From Ancistrus triradiatus (lineage: Eukaryota; Chordata; Actinopteri; Siluriformes; Loricariidae): a stretch of 64,000 nt of DNA. Position numbers and translations under genes: made by a program. The stretch lies in the NCBI GenBank assembly GCA_025084515.1, contig JAJAGP010003148.1:19082-83081 (forward strand), in the 5' to 3' direction. Each line of letters starts with the position of its first letter. Positions within the stretch are counted from its first letter, which is position 1. The notes beneath the pieces were generated by a model that saw only the letters and a list, made by a program, of their open reading frames with translations, had not been told where the DNA came from and searched no databases. Below, piece after piece: positions 48,640 through 60,400 of this stretch.

Positions 48640-49420
48640 GAGAATGAGGAAGGATGAAGACCCTTGTGACCACATGAGCTGATTCAACTTTCTGGGATTT
48701 CCAGAAATACCCAGAGTGCCTAAATAGTACACCCCCAACGGTGTATCATTACTATTTAGTACGTAGTATGCAGTCAGAGATGTAGCCATATGTAGCTCAA
48801 TTCACCTCAATCAAATGTATGCTGGCAACACAACTACAGAATCTTGTCAGAAAAAACTCTGAAAGACCGTTCCCTCTAAGCACTGCCCTAAAGAAGTAAA
48901 TATGTTGTATGTGTAAATGCTCAGCCATCGAGGTCCTTGTAGACTTGACTGTTGAGTTGATGGCAACTGGACTTCATCTGCATTAAAGGACAAGGGACAC
49001 TCTTTTGAGAATACAAACGTTCATATAGAAGACAGATGGTTTGAAGAAGGTGTGGAAGCGATTTATGTCCAGCCACCTACACAGCAATCTTGAGAACCCT
49101 TCCCGGAGGTTTAACTCACACCTCGACCTACGTGAATCTAATGACTCACTCGATGGCACGGTGGAGCAACGACTCACTAATGGGTCACACTTTAGCCCTT
49201 GTGATCCTAACGACTCATGTATTGACAGGGTGGGTCAAGGACTCTCAGGACCACCTCCAAGGTGTCAACCCCATTAGGGTTAAATACCTGGAACTCCTCA
49301 TCAGTTTCTAGAATTGAAGAAGCCTTTCGGATGAGAGGTGAAATCTTTCCAAGAACTAGTCCAGTTGCCTTCACCTCAACACTTAAATATGCTGAAATGA
49401 TTTTCATGGTAATCACCAGA
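48640..49420 (-). mobile_element. Tail region of a Penelope-like element
   Basis: GAGCTGATTCAACTTTCTGG at 48678 and GAATTGAAGAAGCCTTTCGG plus TCACCTCAACACTTAAATAT at 49310-49390 are motifs commonly flanking such elements in fish. The order suggests one damaged insertion with the 48240 fragment. Assignment is by resemblance. Confidence 0.5.
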
Positions 49421-49439
49421 CGTGCTATAGAGACCAGGG

Positions 49440-50162
49440 CCGTTCCTCAATATGCGTACTTTTCTGTACTCGTGTTCTTTTGTACTTGTGAAACATCAGT
49501 CACAGCCCAAGCACTGTTCCATTTCTAAGTTTGCATCTAACCAAGTACGCTCTAAATCCCCGGATGTGTTCTTGCTCCGCCCATATTATCGAAGATGCAT
49601 TGGAGCAGACTTGGGCGTACTTGGACAGGAAAAATCCCACAATGCACTGTCAGTTCGGTAATGGCGGATGAGAGGACTCCCAACTGGATGTAGAATTCTC
49701 AAAGTAATACTGTTATTGTGTATGGAATGAAATGATAAGATTTTTTTTAGGCGAGAACGTAGTTGTTTAACTATTTAACTATGCGGTCAGTTTACTTATT
49801 ATTTCGGAGATGTGACGTAAAGTTATGACCTTATCGCTTACCTTTGGGGAGGTTTTTATACATGCTTAAATGCTATCTGTCCGTTGTTGTAGAGTAAACT
49901 ATTCAATGGAAAGTAATATATCTGAGCACTTCTTGCACCACTGACAGGCTTTATACAATATGTTTTAGGATTTTATCTAGGTGTAGAAATGTAACTGTCG
50001 CGTCTCCATAGCCAAGTACGCTGCTGTTCCAATTGTAGAATTAACCAAACTGCGTCCTCCCATCATCGGGAGAATGTACTCAAGTCGAACTTGCCAAATC
50101 CAGACTAGGAAGTACTCCATTCCGAACTTCACGTACTTGGTATTGAGAAACACGCATGGTTA
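49440..50162. mobile_element. Non-autonomous element with TTCCTCAATATGCGTACTT-type termini
   Basis: The left end CCGTTCCTCAATATGCGTAC and right end CACGTACTTGGTATTGAGAA are imperfect inverted repeats, and each is followed inward by AAGTACG-rich sequence. About 720 bp with no transposase. The superfamily is not determined. Confidence 0.65.
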
Positions 50163-50294
50163 AAAATGCTGGAGTATTCCATTAACATGGCTAATAAAAT
50201 ACTGTATTGTAGGAAAGGAAGTTAAATACATCCTTAAATAGCCCCAAGGTTAAAGGCTGTGTCACCTGTGTTCAGAGTTTGTCTTTTTTGGTTG

Positions 50295-51493
50295 TCAGGG
50301 CTGGGGGTTTGTCTTATTTATAGCAGACACGTGATTGGCACAGCAGGGAGAGGAGGCTGATGGCGGCAGTCCAGGAGGGTGGCAGAACTCTTTGATAGTG
50401 ACGGTGAGGAGGTTGGTTGTAACATCCGTTATGACCACGTTGGCACACTGTGCAGCCCTTTTCGGATGCCAGTCCAGATCTTCATCGTCCTCTTCTGAAA
50501 CGGGTATCTCAGGGAGTTTGGGTTGCCGGCGGCCACAGAAGTGAGAGCGCTGCCTGCTTCGCATGTCGCTCCCATGAGGTACGGAGAGGTCCAGGATGTG
50601 CTCGTTGTCCTCGGACGAGGACGACAACGACGAGGAAGAGGAGAACATGGGAGAAGAAGGCTGGGTAGACTGGGCTAGTGTCAGTTTGGCTTTCGAGTCC
50701 ATTAGCTGCGATGCGGCGGAATTAGTCTGAGATGACTGGGGTACAGTGGAAGGTCGGGACTGTGAGGACGGTGGAAGAGGTTCGCTGTCTGAGATTTCAG
50801 GGCTGGCGCCAGATTTGCCGAGTGCATTAGGTAAATCCGAGCTGGCTTTTAGGCTCCGAGAGGAAGATGCTGATGAGCTGCTAGGCTTGTGGCAGCTTGG
50901 CTCTAGCTTTGGTTTTTCCTCAGAAGCGTCCGTTGGTGAAGCTTCAAAAGGTTTTCTGAACACGGAAAACCCAGCGCCGCTCACAGGAAGCTGCAAGCCT
51001 CTAAACGAAATGTCTCCGAAACGCCGGTTCTTCCCAATAACCCGGTTCCGGGACGGAACTTTCTGGCGCCCCACGTGGGACTGATGGCTAGAATTTGGAG
51101 TCCTTTTGTTATTCGCTGCCCCAGGCTTGTCCATCACCTTCAGATTCAGGATCACCCGTCCTTTCTTAACTTCACGAGGTTTCACTTTTCGATTAAGGAT
51201 ACGCACGGTCTCACAGAAAGGACTGACCATGGGCCGGGATGAAAAGGGACCAGCGGAGCCAATCGATAAAGGATCGGGCCGCGGCAACGGCCGCCGTGCC
51301 ATCCGATGACAGCGGTGAATGTCTTTCTTCAATTTCGGCTGGGAAGCGCCAGACTGCAGCTTGGCATTCGAAGGCAAAGTAGGGGCGTACGAGGGTGCAG
51401 AAACGGTCGGAGTGGAGGTTTGGAGGACGGCTGGGGACGGGTAGGTTTGAACTCAAGGACTCTGGGAGAGACATCTGCAGCTTGCGCTCTCGA
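50295..51493 (-). CDS. cbx6: cbx6 exon 5, C-terminal region with Pc box, frame change near its start
   Basis: The acceptor TGTGTCCTCCAG precedes SRAQAADVSPRVLEFKPT, matching the ARAQA block of CBX6/CBX8. That frame runs to a stop at about 51329. The main CBX6 frame is open from about 51450 to the stop at 50295, more than 360 codons, so one base is missing (or two are extra) around 51380-51450. Exon length 1199 is not a multiple of three, which agrees. The main frame has conserved CBX6 blocks, a serine-rich middle, a DLSVP motif and the Pc box ANVVITDVTTNLLTVTIKEF. Several plus-strand ORFs here are antisense shadows. Confidence 0.9.
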
Positions 51494-54400
51494 CTGGAGG
51501 ACACACGAGGAAAATGAAAACCACATATCAAGGGTATGGTATCTGTTTCATACAGGTCTGGAACAAATGGGGAGACCACACTGAATTTTCTTAACATCAA
51601 CATATCTAGATCTATGTAGAACTCAGTATCTAAAGAATTCCAATGCAGACACACCTCATTCTACTTAACGAAGCAAATCAGCTGAACTAGATCTTATTTA
51701 TTGAGGAAACATCCAAGACATATGAAAGCTGTATTTGAAACAGTATGTACAAACTGGTAATTTTGCCGCGGTCTCTTCATTTTTTCCAGAGCTGTGGTTT
51801 TAATCTTGAAACGAACAGAAATTAGATATTTCATTTTTTATTTCTAGTAACAGATTAAGATAATTAACCACTAAGACACCAATAACCCTGCCATTATACA
51901 AAGTGCGTGTTAACCAACCTTCAGGAGGAGTGTTTTGGGCTTGGGTCCTCTTTTCTTTGGTCCGTAGAGCTCCTGTTCCCTCTCTCTGGGTGGAAAAACA
52001 AAATAAAAGACTGGTCCCAAATCTCAGATAAGCAACACACTGAACTGTAGTGCTTACCAACTGGCTAACAAAATATCTTTATTTTAGCGTATTCCTTTAC
52101 AGGTATGCACCATCCGATCAACATCGGTTTGCTTTAACCATTGAGGTCTTAAAAATGATAAATTATACTAGAAAATAAAAACATCTTAACTCCAGACATT
52201 GCAAAAACAGCTGGTCACCTCAACAGCCAATCAACGCTGAGCATCCCCAAGCAGAGGCGGGAGTTAAAGAGCAGAAGTCCGTTGTGTGTGTAACTACCTT
52301 ACCAGTCGTGTAATCGCTCGCTCGTTAGCTCATGTTTGGACTAGAGACAGTTCTAACTCGGTTGACGTTTTTAGACTTTTTGCTACTTATTTGTAACAAG
52401 CTGTAAATGCCATTTGTAAGTGTATGTGCCTGTCCTATTGTAAATAGTACTACTTTGTTTGTCCCCACCCACTACCAGTATATTCTCTCTCACCTGTAAC
52501 TACATGGACTGTGGTAGCCTAGTGGTTAAGGTACTGGACTATGGACCAAAAGGTCCAGGGTTCAAATCCCACCTTTGCCAAGCTGCCACTATTGGGTCCT
52601 TGAGCAAGGCCCTTAACCCACAATTGCTTGGATTGTAAGATCAATTGCAAGTCGCTCTGGATAAGAATAAATGTACATAAACTGGTTCACATTCACTGGT
52701 TGAGTGTCTGTTTCATCTGGCTGATCTTCTGTGTTGTTCATAATACTGCCTTTCAATGCATTTTTAGGTTCCACCAAACGAAAGTAAGAAGTACGAGGTC
52801 CGTCATGGCAACCTCTTACGTTTCACCTACACAGGGTTGTAACAGTGCATTAGAGCATTTTCTATAACCATTGTGAACTTCCATGAATTAAAAACACAGC
52901 GGCATGAGGGATAACATGTAGATCGTAGCTTTCATGTTTTCAGCAATATCTCTGATGCATTTACTAAAGATGCACCGAACGCAATTTTCTTATCCGATTC
53001 CGGCAGATTTTGTTTCCGTCTAAGAATTATAAATTACAGCATTAGAGCAAACAGTTTTGTTCAACTTCTCCTTTAATGCAAACGTCTTAAACATCTTAGA
53101 ACTATGCATGCATTGCAGACAGCATGCTCTGAAGAGCTTCCACACTGCATCCAAAATAAATATATAGAGACTATTTAGTTGACCAAATAGCACTCCAAAC
53201 ACAACTTAAATCGAACAATTCCTCATCATGAACGTGCATCAGCCTCGGTCTTGTGAACAAACCGGCAAGTGTCTGAGACGTGTTTAAAGCTCCTTACATA
53301 CATTAACCTAATTCTGAATTAAAGTTAGTGAAAGCACTCTGCTGTGTTTGTGCCACCATCGCAGTCAGGCCCTACGCAAGTCTAACTGTGATCGGCACCG
53401 AATCGGTTTATGTGAGACTGATCACGCTATAAACACCGTTGAGTCTAGTCACCGGAGGATCGATTGGTGCATCTCTAGCATCTGGATGCAGTTTTCTTGT
53501 GAAAATACCATTTATAGTAGCATAAAAAGACTATGCGACTATGGTAATGTCCTGTTTCACAGATGTACTGCGGACGTTAAACAGCACATGCATGTAGTAG
53601 CAACTGAGATCACTGAAGGTTAAGTTGGAGGCATAGTAAAAAAAATCTAGAACCACGAGGAAGTCTGGGATGTAATCTGGAACACTGGAAATTTGATAGC
53701 TAAAAAGGACTCATAATCAAGAAGCAAAATCTAGCGTTAATGAAAAATAGAAAGCAATTATTAAAACAGTTGGTTTCCTTCACTTGCACATTGAGCAGCA
53801 GCAGACAAACATTCTACATTTTCTGTTTTCTCTCCGAGCTGTGTTCCGGCAGTTCCAGCCCCACACATGATGTTCATCTGCTGTAGCTCCACTCAAGCTG
53901 CTTCCGTCATCAACTCCAGCCCCATCATACCCGGGCCACTTAATGTCGATGTGCATACTTCACATTTTATTTTAACTCTGACTCCATGACTTTAGTTTCG
54001 CTCTTAGATTTATCATCTACGCCGCCCAAGGAGGTTGGGTCCCTTTTTGAGTCTTGGTCCTCCTAAGGTTTCTTCCTATAACTCCGGGAGTTTTTCCTTT
54101 CCACTGTCGCCCTAGGCTTGCTCAATTTTTGATTGGACGTAGTTATTAGGAGATAATCTAACCTTGTAAAGTTGCTTTGAGACAATGCTCCATTGTAAAA
54201 AGCGCTATATAAATAAATCTAACTTGACTTGACAAACAGAAGAAATGTTATAATTTTAGTACGGACTCAGTAGGGGTCGTTGCAGCAGACCATCTACATA
54301 TTAGATTTAGCACTGTTTTTTTTATTTATCCAACAGGAGCACACGCCCAGTGGCTGGGTTGCGTCAGCAAAAGCATGCTACGGGAACTCCTCTACACTTG

Positions 54401-57400
54401 CGGAAGCATGGCAGGGATGCAGGAAAGAAATGAGGATGAGGCTGATAGGCAGCACAGGAGGAGGAAGGGTGACGGCACACGAGGAGGAGGAGACGGGACT
54501 TCGCCGCAGCGAGTGAGGCCAAAAAAACAGCCGAGGAAGAATGGCAACCGAGAGCCCTAGAAAAGCTCGCCCTACACTACGTCTATGACCTGGGGGTTAG
54601 CGAGCAGCCTCCTGACTGCCCATAGTTGGCGATCTACTCATCGCTAGCTTACCTCTGTCCCTGAACAAAAACAGCGCTTCGAAAAATCAGCCGTGTGAGG
54701 GCCGGTGCAGCCACATGATGCTACCACGTGGGCTAACAGGTGTGCTTAAAATAGCCCCACCAACAGGTGTCGCCACTTACGCGCATTACGCCACATTAGC
54801 GCTGGCACATACGCGATCTCGCCAAGCAAACTCATGCCGCAATAGTGAGTCGACGCTCCCCCTCTAGCGGTGGGAGAGCGCCTCCTGAAATCGAGTTCAC
54901 GATTTTGTCCCACTGTAGGTTAATGTAAGGGTTAATGTGTAATAAGCTATGTGTAATAATACTATGATACAGTATAGACTATATTAAACTCCTCAGTTCA
55001 TGATACATTTAACTTATGATGGATTTGTTGGAACGTATCCCCATCATAAATGGGGGAGCACCAGTACAATACAAGTCTTTACTGCATATAATGAATTATA
55101 CAGCGTGGATTTTCTGGGGGTCTGGAAAAGATTAATTCGATTTATATCCCATATTATTTATGGGAAGAATTTGCTCGGTACTTGTCGTTTTCAGTACATG
55201 GTGAGCCTTCTGGAACGAATTAATGGGAAATGAGGTACCACTGTATTAATGGCCTGAATGTCCACAGAAAGGCAGCAATGCCCCAAAACATAGGAATGCA
55301 AAGACATTTGGTTGGTAATAGATGTGCTACAGATTAGCATTACTTCGCTACAGTAATACAAAGAAAGGACAGACAGAGAGAAACTTCAATGTGTTCCAAT
55401 GCTAAAAATCCCCACTGTAACTCACAGTTATTACAGGTCTGCTTATGAGTGTTTAAGTGACAGATTACTTCCTCCACATGTTTTATATTGCAACCCTCTG
55501 ACTCACGCTGACCACTTCAAACACTCGTTCATCAACAGCCATAACGGCACTCAGACCACACATGCAGAGACACCATCAAACTCAATGAAGCTTCCTCAAA
55601 CCATTTTCCACCAAATGATGAATTCACAGTTTCTCAAGCTTCAAACGGTTCTGGTTGGTGCTGATTAATGACAGTGGACCACTTAATGCTTTTGACTGCA
55701 ATGTCTTTATAAGTGCAGTCACATTAAATACTGAAAAGACTTACCCAAACACTACCTTTACACATTTTATTATCATTCTATTATCATCTTCACTTTATTA
55801 AGTACACCATGCTACTATCAGGCTGGACCCCCTTCTGCCTTCGGAACTGCCTAAATAAATCATGGCATAGATTCAAAAAAATGCTGGAAACATTCCTCTG
55901 AGATTTTGTTCCATATTGACATGATAGCATCATGCAGTTGCTACAGATTTGTTGGCTGCATATCCATGATGATCTCCCGTTCCATCACATCCCAAAGTTG
56001 CTCTGAGATCTGGTCAACAGTGGAGGTCGATTTAAGTACAGTGTCATGTTTAACCAGCTTGAGATGATTTGAGCTTTGTGCCATGGCATATTATCCTACT
56101 GGAAGTAGCCATCAAATTTTGGGTACCATACAGAGATGGATATGGTCAGCAACAACACTCCGACAGGCTGAGTTTAAACGACGTTCAATTCATAATAAGG
56201 AGCCCAAGGTGTGTCAAGAAAATATCCCCCATAGCATTACACCACAGGCAGGATGGATCCATGCTTTAAATGTTGTTTACACCAAATTTCAACCCTACCA
56301 TCCAAATGTCATAGCAGAAATGTAAACGTTTCTCCCAGCTTCTGTAGATTGGCACCTGGTGTGGTCTTGCGCTGCTGTAGCCCATCTACTTCAAGGTTCG
56401 ACTGTGTGTTGGCCATTCTCCTCTGACCTCTGGCATCAACAATGCATTTTCACCCAAAGAACTGCCCTCACTGGAGATTTTCTCTTTCTCAGACCTTTTT
56501 CTGGGTGAAAATCTTCGTAGATCAGCATTTTCTGAAATACTCAGACCAGCCCATGTAGCGCCACAATCATGCCAATTTCAAAGACATTTAAATCCCCATC
56601 CTGATGCTCGGTTTGAACTTCAGCAGGTTGTCTTGACCATATCTACAGTGGTGCTTGAACGTTTGTGAACCCTTTAGAATTTTCTATATTTCTGCATAAA
56701 TATGACCTAAAACATCATCATAAAAGTCCTAAAAGTAGATAAAGAGAACCCAGTTAAGCAAATGAGACCAAAAAAAATATTCTTGGTCATTTATTTATTG
56801 AGGAAAATGATCCAATATTACATATTAGTGAGTGGAAAAAGTATGTGAACCTCTAGGATTAGCAGTTAATTTGAAGGTGAAATTAGGGTCAGGTGTTTTC
56901 CATCAATGGGATGACAATCAGGTGTGAGTGGGCACCCTGTTTTATTTAAAGAACAGGGATCTATCAAAGTCTGCTCTTCACAACACATCTGAGGACCTCA
57001 GAAAAAGAGTTGCTGATGCTCATCAGGCTGGAAAATGTTACAAAACCATCTCTAATGTCTTTGGACTCCACCAATCCACAGTCAGACAGATGGTGTACAA
57101 ATGGAGGAAATTCAAGACCATTGTTGCCCTCCCCAGGAGTGGTCGACCAACAAAGATCATTGGATCATTTTCCTCAATAAATAAGTGACCAAGTATAATA
57201 TTTTGTCTCATTTGTTTAACTGGGTTCTCTTTTTCTACTTTTAGGACTGTGTGAAAATCTGATGATGTTTTAGGTCATATTCGTGCAGTGATGACAGAAA
57301 AAATTCTAAAGGGTTCACAAAACTTTCAAAGCACCGCGTACAATGCACTGAGTTTCTGCATGTGGTTGGCTGATTAGATGTTTGCGTTAACGAGCAGTCG

Positions 57401-60400
57401 AAAGGTGTACCTAATCAAGCGGCGGGTGAGTGTAAGTACAGTCCGAAGGTTGTATTGAACAAATCCAGCAGTTATGAGACGAATAATAAAAAAAAAAAAA
57501 GCATGAACTTTAATGACGAAAATATGACAAACTGGAATGAACATGATAAATAAATTGGAAAAAGTAACATTGCTTTTAAGCAGTTTTATAAAAAGACTTA
57601 AAATGTACCGTGTCATGCCAAAAACAGCCCATAATGAGGCAGCCAGGACTGCAGAAAATGTAGTTAAGGCACTAGCACGAGCTGGGGTTGTCCCTATAGT
57701 GAAAACCTTGTGATCGATTCTTTTTTTGCAGTTATCAGATTAGTCATCCACACTCCAATAGCTGCTTTGGAAAGCTAGCCAAATGAAGATGCACTTTTAT
57801 GCAACCAATTTGTAGCGCAACGAAACCTCAAACTACTTCAGAATGACCTAACATTGTGTGCTTCACAAAAGGAATTTACCATGTTTTTCAGTAAATTTAA
57901 AAAAAGTACAGTCATATCCAAAACAATTCAACTTCTGCTATTAATACACTTCAACTAATTATTCAACTCTCAAATTCACTCAGGACTCGGCAATTGATAC
58001 CTACTGGCATGTGAATTAGTTATATTCCCAATGGCTAGCCTCCACCCACCACAAAAGCACTGCCATCCATTCTTTACCCCCAACTTATACAGCAAAATGG
58101 TCACGTGAAGGGCTGGGGGGACTAGCCAGGCATCACTGGTAGCAGGCAGCGAAGGACACGAAATGTATTCACTATTTGTGCTCCATGGATTAATATGTTA
58201 AAAGGCTGATTATGTTGATATGCAGCATCCAAGAAAAACCCGACATATTTCTTCCTTTTCATTTAGGCATTGAAAAGATGCAATATTTTCTTAGCGGTAA
58301 TTTAACTAGCTAAGGAGGCTGTACTACACACAAAGGCAGTCAGTAGATATATAAGAACAAAGACAATAAAAGGGAGTAGTGAAAAAGCCAGACAGGGGAG
58401 AGCACACCAAATAAGCAGATAAAATGCCACAACGGCCAACCTGAAAGTCCCCTGTAGTCACAATTTATACTGACGATCACTGAAAGAAGGTAGAATAGAG
58501 GTCGAATTTTCCCACAAGAAATAAGGAAACTAGTGATTCCTGCTATTTCCAATATATGGTCGCTGTATGGTGATGATTTTATTAGCAGTCAAAGAACTCA
58601 CTTTTGCTCGAATGCGCTTACGAGGCGGTCATCAAGGATGTTCTCCTCTGGCTCCCAAGTGCCTTTGACCTACACAATGGGCAAAACATTATTACATTGC
58701 ACCGATTGCTTTAAGAAGGGATGAGAATGACTAGGGCAATCTGAATGTTAGAGGAGGGACCAAACAAAAGTTAAAAATATTTTTCTACTTCATGGGAGGA
58801 GGAATGAAAAGGGAATGAAAACCCATAGTCAAAATCAGGTATGTGTCATTATGTCCATACGACCAGCGGGCCGCTCACTTTAATGGCCGACATCTTACAA
58901 ATTCTAATAAATTATCACAGAAAATAAAAATAAGTCTTTTAACTCTGGACGCTGAGGTATGAAGTATGATGCTACAGTATTCAGTACTGCTCTGAACTCT
59001 AACAACTATATCTTACTTAATAATTAAAGCATTTATGTACTGTTATGCCACCCAGTATGGCACTATATTATTATTTTTGTTTTGTTTTGTTGCACTCTAG
59101 TGCAGTGTGCTTTGCGTCTTCTGCCCTCCTCCTGCCTCGTCCAGTAAAACCCACTCCAAAGATTGATTTTTGTCGCTCCAAAAACAGTCAATGAACGCTG
59201 TGGATCCACGAGCAGAGGCGGGAGTTAAAGTCCAGCATTCACTACAATGTTCACTACCTTACCTGCTTGTTCATCGATTGATGAACAGTGAGTATGAGTT
59301 TCCGTTACTTTGTAACAAACTGTAAATGGCGTGCATAAGTGTATGTCCTATTGTAAGTAGTACTGCTTTATTTGCGAACTCCACTTCCGATATATTCTCT
59401 CGCATCTATAGCTATATAAACCGGTTCACATTCACTCACTGAGTCTCTGTTTCATCTGGCTAATCTTCCGTGTTGTTCGAAATACTGTATCGATGCATTC
59501 CTGGCTTCTGGCAAACAAAAGTATCAGATCCATCATACCATCCTCTTAAGTGTTATGGCTTTTTCCTAGACAGTTACGGAACTGTACATTACTGGAATTT
59601 CTATATTTATTACGGACTTCCTTAAAATGAAAAGTTTAGCAAGTGTATGATTCTTTTTCATGCTGGGTACCTGTGGTGCACTGCATGGTCATTTGCATGC
59701 AGTTTTTCTTGTGAAAAATACCCTGGATATTTACAGAACAGTAGCAATATAGATTCATTTGACTAGGTAAAGTTGGAGAATGTCATTTCGATCAAAATCC
59801 TGTTAACAGATCATACTGTTGATGTTTAAATGGTGCAACTGTGTATACTCCCCAAACATTAAGGATTGCAATGGGATAAATGATGAGAAGTACAAAGATG
59901 TGTAGTATAGTTGTTCTACTTAACTTTAATAGCCCAAACCTGTCCATTTCACCAAGTACTCCATCGACCCTGGGATTTGAACAAAAGCACAGGGGGTATG
60001 TGGTATACAGCATCAGTTACCTTTGAGGTAAACAATCTTTACAAATAAAGACCACATTTTTAAAACGAGGGTACAATGGTGTAGTTCACTGGCACAGTTG
60101 AGTAAAGATTTAAGCAAGGATTGAAATGAAGAATTAAGAATCTGATTTCCAGTCATATTCATGATAGCAAACTGGCAACAATTTCCTTATGAGCTGTAAC
60201 AAAGGGGCTAAATGCAAATTGCTCTGCTGTTTGAGAGACATGCAATTTTACGTAGGCATATGTTGAGGGATATTAGTAGAAGAACTGTCCCCATTAAGAC
60301 AGACTGATCTTTGTTTCAGAATGGACAATTCGGGCAGACACAAAAAACAGCTGGCGCCAGTTCCGACAGGCTAAGGCTACACAAGCTAGCCTGTGTAATG

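Larger units (their letters stand above)
52090..53605 (+). repeat. Unnamed dispersed repeat X (copy 3, longest), in cbx6 intron 3
   Basis: Blocks in order: TTTACAGGTATGCACCATCC, GCAGAGGCGGGAGTTAAAGA, CTCGTTAGCTCATGTTTGG, CATTCACTGGTTGAGTGTCT, GTTTCATCTGGCTGATCTTC and TATGGTAATGTCCTGTTTCA. Two other elements interrupt it: an S1 SINE (52507-52672) and a hAT-like element (52969-53478). Confidence 0.75.

Noticed and set aside
50335..51584. Plus-strand ORFs opposite cbx6 exon 5
   Set aside because: Shadow frames of the real minus-strand exon; arginine- and serine-rich as expected from antisense reading.
58602..59925. Alternative cbx6 splice from CAG/GTTTGG in exon 2 to AAAG/GC in exon 3
   Set aside because: It would keep frame across exons 2-3 but deletes six chromodomain residues including a cage tryptophan, and the donor is weaker than GTTAAGT.
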